A stretch of 64,000 bases of DNA from Ichthyophis bannanicus (lineage: Eukaryota > Chordata > Amphibia > Gymnophiona > Ichthyophiidae): the NCBI GenBank assembly GCA_033557465.1, contig CM066031.1:1232599312-1232663311 (forward strand), given 5' to 3'. The notes beneath the pieces were generated by a model that worked only from the letters and a program-made list of their open reading frames with translations, was not told the origin of the DNA and made no database searches. A program made the translations under genes and the position numbers. Positions 44,664 through 56,339 of the stretch are shown piece after piece; position 1 is the first letter of the stretch; every line of letters begins with the position of its first letter.

Positions 44664-45815
44664 GGAGGACCCGTTCAGCATACCCGTGCATTGACAACAC
44701 TGTCATGCAGGCCCAACGGGCTGCCTGTGCTAGAGCCCCCTGTGGCTGGGCGGATAGACACCAATGGCATGGTAATAAGGAGAACTGTGAATTTCAGCCC
44801 TGACAAGTTAGACCCTTGCCCGATCTGTGTTGTAGCACAAGGGGTTCTCTACCCCAGGGGGGCCATCAGCCAAATCTGTGGCTGTCTACAGCTATATGGA
44901 TGGGCATCCAACTCTGGCTGCACAGGTAAGGAGGCCTCAATGGGAAGGGGGGCTGAGCACCATGCTAGGTCATACACACCCCTGAAAAGCACAGCTGTGT
45001 GTCTGCACTTGGAGACAGGGCTGTGTTGCCAAGCCATATCCTGGTGGCAGCCCCAATGTATGCCAAACAGGCATTGGTGGGGGGACAGGCCATGAACTGG
45101 TACAGGTGCTAGCTCTGATTGCCCGCAGCAGGAGACATACCCACAAACAACAGGTGGGGAGGCCATTGCACCTTCTGGTGGCAGTTGGCAGCAACAGCAC
45201 AGGGAATACCTAGCAATGGCAATTGGTCAGGCTGGCCACCAAAGAGGACCCTGCCAGACAATGTGGATGCCCTGGACACCTGCCCCACCCCAAGTCCCTG
45301 TGACCCCAGTGCAGGGGTCTGAGGGGGCCAATGGGAGAATCCACATATGTGTCACCTATTTGTCCCTGCCAGCGGATCTGCCACCACTGCCCACCACCCC
45401 CTGTTTGACTGTGGCAGCATGTCGATGATGTGATTCCACAGAACATGACAGATGTGCAATGGTGAACATGTACAAACCACAACACCCTGTCCTGCATGGA
45501 ACACAACAAACCATGCAGTGGTATGGCCCCTGAGACAGTAAATGCTCCCTGACATGACATGAGGCAATGTACAGCCCACAACCAAGTACCATGGTGCCAA
45601 GGAATGCCTGCAACATATAGGAGCAAGGGAAGGGGGAAGGACTGAAGAGGTGGCTGAAGGGGCCAGAGGAGTGACACAGGTGAAGCAGTGGTCCAGATGG
45701 CACCATTCCAGTTGGCAAAGGGCATGTGTCAAAGGGCCAGGGAAGCGGTGGGCAGGAATATGGTGGCAGATGCCAGAGGTTTACCATCACATGCACCCCA
45801 CACCTGCTACCCATG

Positions 45816-48800
45816 GATATGCCCCTGACCCCAGAATGGGCAGGCCACCAGACTGAGGCAGGATACAGGTATGCACAACAGGCAATATGGAAGCACCTAG
45901 CTGAGCCCATGTTTGTCCCCCTTCTCTACCACAGTGAATATGGCGTGTGACGCACCCTAAAGGACCTGAAGTGCCACTACCAAACACTGTGCCGGAAGCG
46001 AATGAACCAGCTGAAGCACATCAGAGAGTGGCTGGTGACTGAGGAAGGTCAATGGGGTACACAGTGGAGTCCAGTAGATGCAGGGGGTAGCAGCCATGGC
46101 TGCCAGACAGGTGCAGACAGACCATCTGGTGGTGGACTCTCTGTGTATGCAATGATGCGAATGTGCTATGGGCAGCCATGCCATCCCCCGGTGCCACTAT
46201 CCCATGTGTGCACCAGCCAGCACCCAAAACGTGCAGGTGCATACACACATGGCTAGGGCATGGCACAGATGGGCAGAATGGGGCACACACCCTCAGCAGT
46301 GGCCCAGGTGCACATTGTGCACCTGCCCACACTACCCCCTCTACATGCCCATTGCTTGGAGGGGGACTGTCAGGCCACAACTAGGCATGTGAGGGGGAGG
46401 TGGGCAAAGGGGAGGGCATGCAGTGTGCACTGTGGGGGAGGCATGCTCCTGTGGGCTGAAGGTGGGTTGTGCGATGCATGTGTGGACCCCTCAGAGGTAT
46501 GTCAGTCCCACCCCAGCCCCATGCCTGTGTGGACCAATAAGTCCCCTCCTCTTTCCCCACATCCAGCTCCAAGGAGGCCTCAGGCACTGCTGGCCTACCA
46601 CACCCATCATCCAGGAGCAGCGGTGCAGTGCCACATAAGCCAACCAGGGGAGCAGAGAGCAGCAGTACCTCCAGCAGTGACGGGGATGAGGAAGAGACAT
46701 CACCCAACCTTGATGCTATGATAGCCACATGGAACAACAGCCTGAGCTCTTACACATGCCTGCCTACCTCAGACAAGCTGCCCAGAAGAAGGAAATCAGC
46801 ACGTTGGTTCTCTGTGGAACTACGGACCTCACTACTCCTCCTCAGGAAGCTAGAAAGAAGATGGTGATGCTCCCATTCCACAGCTGACCGGAGAGCCTAC
46901 ACCTCCCACTTAAAAGTACACTGAGAAGCAATCTCAGCGAAAATGAAAGAACATCACTCTGAACTCCTGCGACGCTTTCTAAACAAACCTCAGGACCTCT
47001 TCAACATAGTGAAGACCCTCACGAAACAACCTTTGCCCTCCCAACCAAGTCTACTAAATCCTCAGGAATTTTCAGACTATCTACAAGCCAAAACCAACCA
47101 TACCAATGCCACCACAAAGCCCACACCTGATCACAACCCACACCTACTAACGCCGCTCACCTCATTCACACCGCCATCCGAGAGATGCATCAAGGACACC
47201 ATCACGGCCATCAACACCACAACAGCTTCAAATGACCCCTGCCCAGCATTTTGGATAAGATTGCTGTGTGTGGAACTCAGCCCAATCCTAGATAAAATCG
47301 TGGACCTGTCCTTCTCAACAGGAACCTTCCCATCAAGCCTAAAACAGACATCCATCCGGCCCCTTCTAAAGAACAATAAACTGGACTCCCAGAAGGTTGA
47401 ATCCTATCAACCAATCTCAAGCATCCCCCTGCTAGCCAAGATAATTGAGAAGGTCATCCAATGTCAAATCCAGCATCACATCGAGACCACTGCCCCTCTT
47501 GACCCATGCCTGCATGGCTTTAGAGAATCTCATGGCATTGAGATGCTACTCACCATGCTATTCAGTACCTAAATCACAGAGATAGACAACATCAGATGTG
47601 ATTACACTCTTATCTTCATGGACATGGCCTCTGCGTTTGATTCCATCAACCACCAGCTGCTTCTGATACGTCTCCATGAGAAGGGAATCCATGGTTCAGC
47701 CTGGAGCTGGTGCAAGTCATACCTAACAGACAGATGGCAACAGGTATGAATGGGCTCCACGACCTCAGAACCTTTTCAACAAAGAAAAGGTGTTCCCCAA
47801 GGCTCCTCACTCTCTGCTCTCATGTTCAATATATATATATGCAGCCCATCTGTACAATCATCCACTCCTTTAACATCTCCTGCCTGATATATGCCGATGA
47901 TGTGCTGTTATTCACTCCAATCTCCATCGACCAACTAGACTTCTCAACATTAGCAAGATGTTTTGATGCTGTCACCAACTGGCTCCACTCACAGAGTCTC
48001 AGAATAAACTTCAACAAGACGGATGTACTATTCATCACAAGAAATCAAGCCTTTACCCCTCCCGCATCAATAAAGGTGAGAGACATGGAGCTCCCAAGCA
48101 GACCCACCATCTGCTACCTGGGCATCATGCTAGACCGACACCTCGACATGAAAGCACACATAAGCAACACTGTTAAGGCAATCTACCATAAAATACGAAC
48201 ACTTTGGCATCTTCGACCCTTGCTGCAGCCAGATGACTTCCGAACAATTTTCCAAGCACTTGTAACCCCCCACTTCGATTACGCCAACGCAATCCTGAAG
48301 ATTCCCCAAGAACACACTGAACCCTCTACAGTTAGCAATGAACGCTGCTGCCCACTTCCTATACAGGGTCTCCAGAAGACACTGGCTTCCGATCAGCTGC
48401 TGGCTCACCTACAAAGTATTACTGCTGACCTTCAATGCCATCAACAAAAGATCCTCCACCTCCTTAATAGACCTTCTACACCCCACCCCTCCAAACAGAT
48501 CCAGAAGGACTTTTGCTACCAACACACTAGCAATCCTCAAATAAATAATAAAATGCTCTCAGGCAACAAAGAACAGAGCCTTTGTGCTCTACGCACTTAC
48601 ATGCTGGAATGACCTCCCAACCACTATTCGAGTGATCACTGACCTTACCCAATTCAGGAAAGCACTAAAGCACCACCTTTTTCTTCTACATTACTCACAC
48701 ACCAGTGATACAACACCACCCACCATACCCCCACCCACCTTGACAACATCACCAGCATGACCTAATCATGTTGAGGCAGCCGCACTCATCATCCCAACTG

Positions 48801-49680
48801 TCTAAGTTGTAAATATTGGACAATCCTGTATACAGTTATTTGAGCATGCCACGTCACTACAACAACTCAGTGACGCATTGCTCATCTTGTATATAGTTAC
48901 CCCAGTTCTACTCCAAGTTTCAATACCCGTTCAATGTATGCACAATGCAGGTTACCTCCTGCATTGTGCATATAAATGTTACTTGTAAACCGCACTAATT
49001 TTAAAGAGCGTGGTATAGAAAAAGCTTTAAATAAATATATAAATAAATAAATAAGAGTCCAGCAACACTGCATTGGAGGACACCACAACAGAGGGGGAGG
49101 GCAATGAGAAGGACATGGCACAGCAGTGGGATGGGGAGTCAGAGAAGGAGGGATCGGAGGGCCAGGGGCAGGGCATGGAGTCAGAGGAGGAGGCATGGGA
49201 GGGGTAGCAGGAGTGGATGCGGGAACCACCTAACAAGCACCTCAGATATGGCGGTGCGCTGCAGAGCACCACCAGCAGGCACCTGGCGGGGGGCTCAGAA
49301 GTGGAGCTGCACCCCACAGCTGTGCCCCACAGCCCACAGCCATGCCCACCCACATCCCTACCAGGGGGCCATGTACCTGCCGCATGGCTCAGCACAGGTG
49401 AGTCGCAATGGCCAGCAGAACCATGGTCCACCCTGTGCAGCTGGGGAACCCCACAGCCACCTCAGCACCCATGGGCATGCCATGGCCATGCTGCACCAGG
49501 CCCCTCTGTGCCACCACCCCCTCATCTGTCCAATGATTGGGCTCTCTACATCCTGATAGCGGAAGCATGGCTCCTTAGGGAAAAGGTGCACACTGCAGCA
49601 TGGACCATTGCAGAGTGCATGGATGCCCTCATCAATGCTGTAAGAGGGCACAAGCAGGACTCCCCTGCAACATAGGCCAT
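45816..49680 (+). pseudogene. Unrecognised transposon gene, copy 3, split by L2
   Basis: From about 45816 the frame reads PLTPEWAGHQTEAGYRYAQQ, then IWKHLAEPMFVPLLYHSEYGV, a TGA, and RTLKDLKCHYQTLCRKRMNQLKHIREWL, ending at a possible donor near 46048. The basic helix pattern could be a Myb/SANT- or trihelix-like DNA-binding domain, but I cannot name it. Downstream, an acid/Ser-rich part (SSSTSSSDGDEEET, ending about 46696) is interrupted by the L2 insertion and resumes at 49058 (TEGEGNEKD-type acidic text). Then a helical end, DWALYILIAEAWLLREKVHTAAWTIAECMDALINAV (49535-49640), precedes a stop at 49672. Its acidic linker followed by a helical tail resembles the copies at 40916 and 52282. Confidence 0.4.
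46697..49054 (+). mobile_element. L2-type LINE, 5'-truncated, broken RT frame
   Basis: About 2.36 kb. It starts in the linker before the RT (LDAMIATWNNSLSS, KSARWFSVELRTSLLLLRKLERRW), then a stop at 46865, then RT blocks ESYQPISSIPLLAKIIEKVI, HGFRESHGIEMLL, motif A as FMDMASAFDSIN (about 47620), GVPQGSSLSALMFN (about 47790) and motif C YADD at 47890-47901. The thumb follows (LGIMLDRHLDMKAHI, FDYANAIL) and, after a frame change, NAAAHFLYRVSRRHWLPI. The 3' UTR ends with gtaaaccgcactaattttaa, gagcgtggtatag and an aaataaata tail. AAGAG flanks both sides (46692-46696; 49053-49057), too short to be a sure duplication. L2 belongs to the Jockey group and is a target-primed retrotransposon. Several breaks make it dead. 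Confidence 0.88.
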
Positions 49681-49683
49681 CCT

Positions 49684-49994
49684 ATAGGGAGGAGTGGCTC
49701 AGTGGTTGGGACAGGTTACCTCAGGCCAGAGGGCCAGGTTACCTCAGGCCAGAGGGCCAGGGGTTCAATTCCCACATGGGGACAAGTAACCTCAGGCCAG
49801 AGGGACTGGGGTCTCTAGTCCCATGGCCGCTCCTTGTGGCCTTGGGCAAGCTACTTAACCCTCCATTGCCTCAGGTATACATAGATTGTGAGACCTTCAG
49901 GGACAAGGGAATAAAAAAGCACCTGTTAGTATATATTTGTAAACCACTCTGATGCATAAGTAAAGGGCAGTATATCAAATTCCTAAACCATAAA
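49684..49994 (+). mobile_element. tRNA-derived (MIR/CORE-like) SINE with triplicated segment
   Basis: Box A-like gtggctcagtggttgg at about 49692 and box B ggttcaattcc at about 49752 give a tRNA-type pol III promoter. The CORE-like part reads ccttgtggccttgggcaagc and tacttaaccctccattgcc, then tagattgtgagaccttcagg. The end, tttgtaaaccactctgatgc with gggcagtatatcaaattcct, resembles the L2 3' end, consistent with L2 mobilisation. A segment (ggttacctcaggccagaggg) is present twice in tandem before box B and a third time after it (agtaacctcaggccagaggg). CCATCCT flanks it at 49677-49683 and 49995-50001. Confidence 0.85.
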
Positions 49995-52281
49995 CCATCC
50001 TCATGCCAGTGTATATCCTGCAATGGCACCACTGCAACAGTTTGCTAATAACCAGTTCCAATTTTGCAAACATGCTATGTTGTCCATTTTGTGGGGACAG
50101 GGTGTCATGTCTGCATGGGTGGTGTGGGGGACTGGGGGAGGAGGTCATAGGTCTATGGGCATGGGGTATGTGCCCTGTGGGCACATCCATGTTCATGGGT
50201 TTGGCACTGAGGCACCACATGAGCAGAAGGGTATGGGCAGAGCCCAGCATAGATAGTGCTTCTCTGCCATACCCATAAAGAACAGGCTGCAGGCACAGAT
50301 CTGTATGCCTGGCACCTCTCTGCCCACAGCCCATTCTATGTGGGCATGGCAGAGAGGTACTAGCAGGGTGGAGCAATATCTACCAGTCAGCGACACTGTG
50401 GCAGTGAGATGGCATCAACATATGGCTTGTGCGGCAGTCAGGCATTTGGAGGGGGCAATGGGTGATGGTGACAAGGGCTGGTCTGTTGGGAGGGGGGCAG
50501 GGACGTGGCATGGGGATGCTGTTGAGGGGTTGGTGGGCTGGGTTGTGGGAAGTCATGGATGTGCCCTACATGGATTGCTGCCATGAGGCTGCGCTACATG
50601 GCATCAGCTTATGCTCTTCCTCATTCCACATGTTGGTCCGTGCTGCCTGCTTTCAGCCACAGGGCTTGCCCTGATTGTCACCGTGGTGTGCATTATGGCC
50701 TGCAGTGAGCATGGCTCTGCAGAACAGTAGGAAGAAGACTATGAGGTGTAGCATTCTCCACAGCAGGGCCATGGTGAAGGTACTTATGCAGTGGCTGACA
50801 GTAGACTGTGATTCCGACAGTCACCCCTATCACATGCTGGAAGCTGCTGGTTGCAAGATATCTCAGGGCAGTGGATCCCCATCATGGCCAGTGGCAGGGC
50901 CTGGTTTCTCTGGCTTCTGGATGTGGAGGGCTTCTGGTCCACTCTAAGAATTCTGCATAGCTAAGTTATCATTGCAACATCCAGTTTGTATCTCTGACAA
51001 ACCTCCTTCTCCGTCAATTACAGGTGGCTCACCCTGGGCCTGTGTACACATGGGGCATGATACTTGCATCTTGGGGGCACCAGAATTGCACAGAAAATCA
51101 CAATTATGGATGCATGGAAGACCCATAGTGGCCTACCAAAGTATCCATCTCCTCTGGGTCAGTCCTGGTCTGTAGCAGGATGTACAACCTGGGAAAATAG
51201 TGGGGGGTCATGTGGACATTAGGTAAGGGACCTAATAGTATATTGAAAACTGGTAATGTGAAAGGACAATGCAATACCTTGTATACAGAAAGAAACACGC
51301 AAAACCTGAAAAGGTATGAGCGCATGTATGTTTCCAACACTCTGTCCATGAAACCCCTAACTAAGAGTAGGTCCAACCAAAGAACCACAGATGTCCCAAA
51401 ATTAGGGCAGCAGGGTCGACCTGCATGCAAGCAGTGGCACATGATCTGGCACATGATGCCTGTACAAAGATACCTGTAACAAAAGGCCCGGACCCTGCAA
51501 CACCACCAAGCAAGCAACAGGATGACCAAGGATCACCCCAAACAGGTCAGAGACAAAGGTGCAGAGATGTAGAGATCAGGCCTTCAGCACAAATCACTAT
51601 CCCAAAGACGGAGGATGCCATGAAGCACCAGGATCTGCACTAAAACAAAGTATAAAGAACATGACACCATGACAAACCTGACAAGAGAAGGCTGCCCACC
51701 GAAACCCGCAGACTAGGCAAGGAGGGCATAAAGACACCAAGGAGAACACGGAAGGAACTGCAAAGAACCACAGTGGAGATGGGAATATCCGTCTACAAGG
51801 TGGAATGTGACAAAACAGGACAGACACAAAGGGGATGAAAACCTTTGCAATACCCTGTAGACAGAGGTACTCGCACCACCTGTCCACCACAGGCAGGCCA
51901 AATGCCTGCACTGCAACCATAAAACAGGACATTTCAGCAGCCAGGTCTGACACCAGCATGCAAAGCCCATGATGTGCAGCACAGGGCAGGCAGAAAATTC
52001 AGCATGGTCCCAGAGAAATGTCACATGTAGTACCGTCCATGTGGCCCCCTCAGCCCATGGTCTGGCCAGTCAGCAATGCAGGCACATAGGACATAGGAGG
52101 CCAGGGGAACCAGGGCAAGCCCCAGACCGGTGTGAGGTAGCACTGGAGATGTGTCAGCATGATGTGACAGGGTCCAGTGAATGCAGGTGGTGTTATGGCA
52201 GGCAGGCAGGCAGCTGAAGTGACTAACCTGGGGGGAGAAATAAATGTGCATATGTAGGAAATCTCCTTCCTGCCTCCACAG
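49995..52281. other. Non-coding part of the Harbinger block
   Basis: Same CA/TG-rich composition as the rest of the block. I find no recognisable exon. The phrase gcaatacc-tgta-acaga occurs at 51273 and 51849, a faint direct duplication. Minus-strand frames here (up to 141 codons) show no family signature. Confidence 0.4.
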
Positions 52282-53348
52282 ATGGTTCCACATCCTGCGC
52301 GAGACCGAGGTCTACTGGGTGTGATACCATGCCATACGCCGCACATGCCTGCAGCTATTGGCAAGACTCCGGCAGCAGCTGCAGAGGGAGCGAGGTGAGT
52401 GTGGAGGAATGGCACGGGAATGGGGCCATGACATGCAACATGGCACAGGGCTGGAGTGGCTGGGCATCACAGGGGCAACAGCAGAAAGAGCATGGGGAGC
52501 ATTTGACAATGGGGATAAGGCAGCTGGACACCCACTGAAACTAACAGCCACCTCTCTGCATCCCTTACACAGCCATCCCGGTTGAGGACTCACCCCCCTC
52601 GCAGCAGAGGAGGAGGAGGATGATGACGACAATGAGGAGGAGGAGGCAGAGGACATGGAGGCAGAGGAGGGGGAAAAGCAGCAGCCAGCAACTGCCAGAC
52701 CACGCAGCCTCACCACCGCAGATACCCACAGCCCATCCACAGCCAGCACCTCCCCATCAGGGGAGAGTGGGGGAGAGGTCATCACCCTCAGCCTCATGAA
52801 GATGCCCCACTCCCTTGAGGGGGAGGGACAGGATAGTACTATGGCGTCTGGGTGGGGCACCCTGTGATGGGAGGCCTGAGACACAGCAGGGGCTGAGGAC
52901 GGGGAGGCAGGGTACCCCGAGTGAGTGGCATGAGGAGCTGGGGGAAGTGGAAGAGGAGTCCCTGGAGGAGTGGGAACTCAGGGTCATACCACCCAGGGAC
53001 ACCCAATGGGTGGAGAAAGGGAGCATGGAGGGAGGGGATGGGAGGTGGCAGGGAGCAGAGGGAAGGGATGGGAGGGGGCAGGGGGCAGAGGGAGGGGTTG
53101 GGGGAGTATAGGACGTCAGAGCAGGCTCCTGCAGCAGTGGGGCCCCTGGAACAGATCACCGAGCACCTCCAGGGCATTAGAGGTGACCTCCAAGCCCTCA
53201 CCCAGGCCATGCAGTGGCTGACAGAGGTGCTCCTGTCCCCACCTGGGCCAATGGAGTGAGGCCCCCAGAACCAGGTGCCCATTATTGGGGTGTACCGGGA
53301 CAGCACAAGGCCATATGTGGTAATGTCTGCTGCTGTACTGGAAATAAA
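52282..53348 (+). pseudogene. Unrecognised multi-exon transposon gene, copy 2
   Basis: Exon 52282-52394 (113 bp) lies between acceptor ctccttcctgcctccacag and donor GTGAGT. It reads WFHILRETEVYWV, a TGA, then YHAIRRTCLQLLARLRQQLQRER: a basic, helical segment. The next open part (about 52573-52870) is strongly acidic (EEEEDDDDNEEEEAEDMEAEEGEK) and Ser/Thr-rich, then WHEELGEVEEESLEEWELRV and a Gly/Arg repeat (gggatgggagg units). The tail at about 53120-53258 reads APAAVGPLEQITEHLQGIRGDLQALTQAMQWLTEVLLSPPGPME and stops at 53257-53259; this is a leucine-rich amphipathic helix that could dimerise. An AATAAA lies at 53343-53348. Domain order (basic helices, acidic linker, helical tail) fits Harbinger-associated DNA-binding partners, but I cannot name the family. 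Confidence 0.55.
53343..53348 (+). terminator. Poly(A) signal of gene copy 2
   Basis: AATAAA 84 bases after the helical-tail stop codon, followed by gcctgtaaccttgg. Confidence 0.6.
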
Positions 53349-54371
53349 GCCTGTAACCTTGGAACACTGTGTCTGTGTATATATCCACATAGGGGGTCAT
53401 TCTGAGGCCTGAATAGCGGGAGTCCTTGGCATATGACTGGTGGCATGCAGTGTGATGGCGATTATGTTCAGCAATCACCAGGAGGGCAGTGGTAATCATG
53501 GCTCTGGTCCTCTCCTGTGTCATCCTCAGACACCTGTCTGCTGCCCCTGGAACCTGTGGGGGGATGTGACAGGTCGATGGTCAGTCTGGGCCCTGGGGGA
53601 GTGCTACCAACTGTCCCCCCAATGCCCCATGATGGTGGCAGGGGGACAGGTGATGCACTAAATCACTGGTCCCATACCCTCCCACTGTGCACATGCTACC
53701 ATGGTACGCAGTGGCTGGCCTGTCCACCACATACTGCTGCATGGTTGCATATATACCTGTAGACATGCCCATTAGGAGTGAGTGCACCCCCATGTGTGCA
53801 CTGCTAGGGTGTCTTTCACTTCATACATGCATCAAGGTGTTCAGGCACTGGTGACAACACACCTACAGGCATGTGCCTGTGGAGCTCAAACATGCGCACC
53901 CCCTCTACAGTGACTACAGTATGGGCATGGGGTGGGGTAGGAACTGCCACATCCTAATGCAAATCAGTCTCTCCCTGCCCTAGACAGCAACATGCCCACA
54001 CCTGCCTGCCCTGTGGTGAGTGCCTGTGCAGGGCTCCTGTCTTCTGCACCCAGGTCTATATATACCACTGCCGCCCACAAGGCCACAGGCACAGTAAACA
54101 TGCATCAGGAGCACAGAGCCCAGCACACATACCATCCCAGTCACATCATTGACCCTTTGTACCTACTGTGTCAGTGGCAGTGTTGCTGTAGAGTCCAATA
54201 TGTTGCACTAAATCAGCTCCCACAATGTCCTAGACACATTGCACACGGGAAAAGAAAAACATGCGGAGCCATACCCGTATTTATACGTAGGACATGTGCG
54301 TGCGTTCAGATGCACAGATGTGTTCCGTATTCCATGCCTCTGGACGTATACATTCCTGCACATCTAACTGC

Positions 54372-54377
54372 TATAAA
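54372..54377 (+). promoter_or_regulatory. Possible TATA box of the Myb/SANT-like gene
   Basis: TATAAA in ctataaaacgtg, 113 bases before the ATG at 54485. Position fits a short 5' UTR. Judged from wording alone. Confidence 0.35.
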
Positions 54378-54420
54378 ACGTGTAATGCCTGCATGGACAC
54401 GTCTCTGTGAAATGCCATTC

Positions 54421-54447
54421 TACTGATACTGATACTGATACTGATAC
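54421..54447 (+). repeat. Hexanucleotide tandem repeat
   Basis: Four units of tactga in the likely 5' UTR of the Myb/SANT-like gene. Confidence 0.9.
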
Positions 54448-54484
54448 CCTGAAGGTACATTCAGGAACAGCTCTGTCAGTGACC

Positions 54485-56339
54485 ATGGCTCCCAAGGTTT
54501 CTACTCAAAAGAGAAACTTCAGTGATGGGAAGCAGAGTCTCCTCATTGAGGAGGTGTTTGCCAACCACGAGGTCCTCATGGGCACTGATGAGGCCCGTGT
54601 AGGTGCCTATGAGAGGCAGTGCAGGTGGCTCACCATCTACCGCAAATTTAATAATCTATAATAACAACCGTGACAATGAAGATGTCAAGCGCAAATGGCA
54701 GTAGGTGAGTTATGAGGCCTGCAGGAAGGCATGTGCTGTTGGCCCGGTGGACAGGGGGTGTGCCTCACTGAGCTGGAGCAATGTGTCCTCGCCACAGTGG
54801 ATGCTGCCACATTGGAAGGCACTGGGGACATGGATACCTCTCAACACCCACAGGTCCAAGGTACATGTCTATGCTGACATTCGCATGCTGCATATCCCCC
54901 ACCCTGTGCATGTACCCATGGTGTGGAGACCCATTGAACCACCTACTGCCCCTCTCACACATGTCCCCTCTGGTTTGGGGTGGGGCATGCATGCTCTTGT
55001 TGCACTGTTATATCTCCCACCACTGGCTTACTGGGTGACTCTGTGGTGGCAGGACCTCCCTGGTCTGCTTTGCACTTCCCCAGCTGCCCCGTGGTGTCCC
55101 TGAAGCCATAGTACACTGGTGCAGCCCATGTGGGGGTGGGGGTTGGTTGCAGCATTATGGGGTCCGCATTAAGCTTGCTTCTCGCAGCAGGTGCCACCAC
55201 AGATGCTGGACCCAGTGGTGTGCCCATATATGCCTCACTACCGGCAACTCCACTACTGCCACCGTCGGTGGACAGGGCTATGGTGCCACCTGAGGGGGTT
55301 CATCACAGCCTGCAACCCCTGTGGATGGGGGTGCAGAGCTGGCCACTGCTGCAGAGCCTGAGGGCACCAGCTCTGCAGACATTGAGGATCAGCTTGCACC
55401 ATCACCATCACTGAGCCCCAACCCCAACCTGGTGGCAGTGGTCACCATGGGCAACGCCACTGACACACCTATGGACAGCTGGTTAGGAATGTCGAGTGCC
55501 TGATCGCCCAGCAGGAGGGCCACAAGGCGCAGGCACCGGAGAAACTGCGACTCCACAGGCATAACATGCAACTGCAGGCACAGCTGCTGGTCCTTCAAGA
55601 GTGGCAGTTGGTGGTCCAGGAGGAGCAGCTGGCAGCAAACAATTGCCTCAGTGCCTCCGTGTGCCACCTTGGGGCCCACACTAACCTACTGATTGACCAG
55701 TTGTCCGGGCCTAAGGGAATGCCTCAGACACTGGCTGCTGCTACTGTATCTCCTTCCACAGCTGGTGTGCCTCACCCCTCTGCCTCACCATCTACCAGCA
55801 GTGTCCACACGGGCCACTGTATGGGCCACATCTATTTTGGGGTCCAGCAGCATGGGGCAGTCCTCCATCTGGGCCCTGTGCCCCAGGGTGCGGGGTCCCC
55901 GCTGGTCTTCCCACCCTTCCATGAGGCATGTGGGGAGACCAGTGGGGAGAGCAACAGCAGCAGCAGCCCAGTCTCAGGGGGTGTGCCATCACCCTCACCA
56001 TCCGATAGCCAAACACTGAGGCCCAGTGGTGGTGCCTCTGGACAGGGGAGGGGTTGGGGGTGGGTCAGGGTACATGGCGGTGGCGGTAGGCCTGGGTAAG
56101 GTTGACTGTCACTGGGGTGGGGATTTGGGTTGGTGGAGTGGGGGCAGGGGATTAGGGGTGGGGGCAGGGAGTTGGAGGTGAGGGGCTGGGATGGTGGGGT
56201 GGAGGTGTGGAGTTGGGGGGTGGGGGCAGGGACAGTATGTGTCTTTCTGTTGGGGGGCACCTGGGTATGTGGGGTGGGTTTGCTTGGGAACTGGTGTCGG
56301 TTGTGTGGGTGTTATAGTTTTTGTCATACCCACAATAAA
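54485..56339 (+). pseudogene. Myb/SANT-like DNA-binding gene of Harbinger type
   Basis: ATG at 54485 in strong context (gaccATGG). The first exon reads MAPKVSTQKRNFSDGKQSLL, IEEVFANHEVLMG, WLTIYRKFNNL, a TAA at 54659, then (frame-shifted) NEDVKRKWQ and SYEACRKAC. This is the start, spacing and KRKWQ end of Myb/SANT-like domains of the Myb_DNA-bind_5/NAIF1 type, which bind transposon ends and carry the transposase to the nucleus. The 3' part (about 55480-56098) reads AQLLVLQEWQLVVQEEQLAANNCLSA, the Gln/Leu/Glu-rich helix usual at the end of such proteins, then a Ser/Pro/Gly-rich tail. AATAAA is at 56334-56339. A stop, a frame change and likely intron(s) between 54700 and 55180 make it inactive as it stands. 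Confidence 0.75.
56334..56339 (+). terminator. Poly(A) signal of the Myb/SANT-like gene
   Basis: AATAAA within cacaataaaaggtatttc, about 235 bases after the last stop. Confidence 0.65.

Noticed and set aside
45726..45950. MADF or KRAB domain in the 45.8-46.05 kb frame
   Set aside because: The helical, basic pattern is suggestive, but none of the fixed residues of these domains can be matched with confidence. Left unassigned.
49695..49760. A tRNA gene
   Set aside because: Box A- and box B-like motifs are present but no cloverleaf can be formed, and a SINE body with CORE-like and L2-like parts follows.
52312..52884. Minus-strand frame of 190 codons rich in Ser
   Set aside because: It is the complement of the acidic GAG/GAC-rich linker on the plus strand. 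The plus strand has the exon, splice sites and poly(A) signal.
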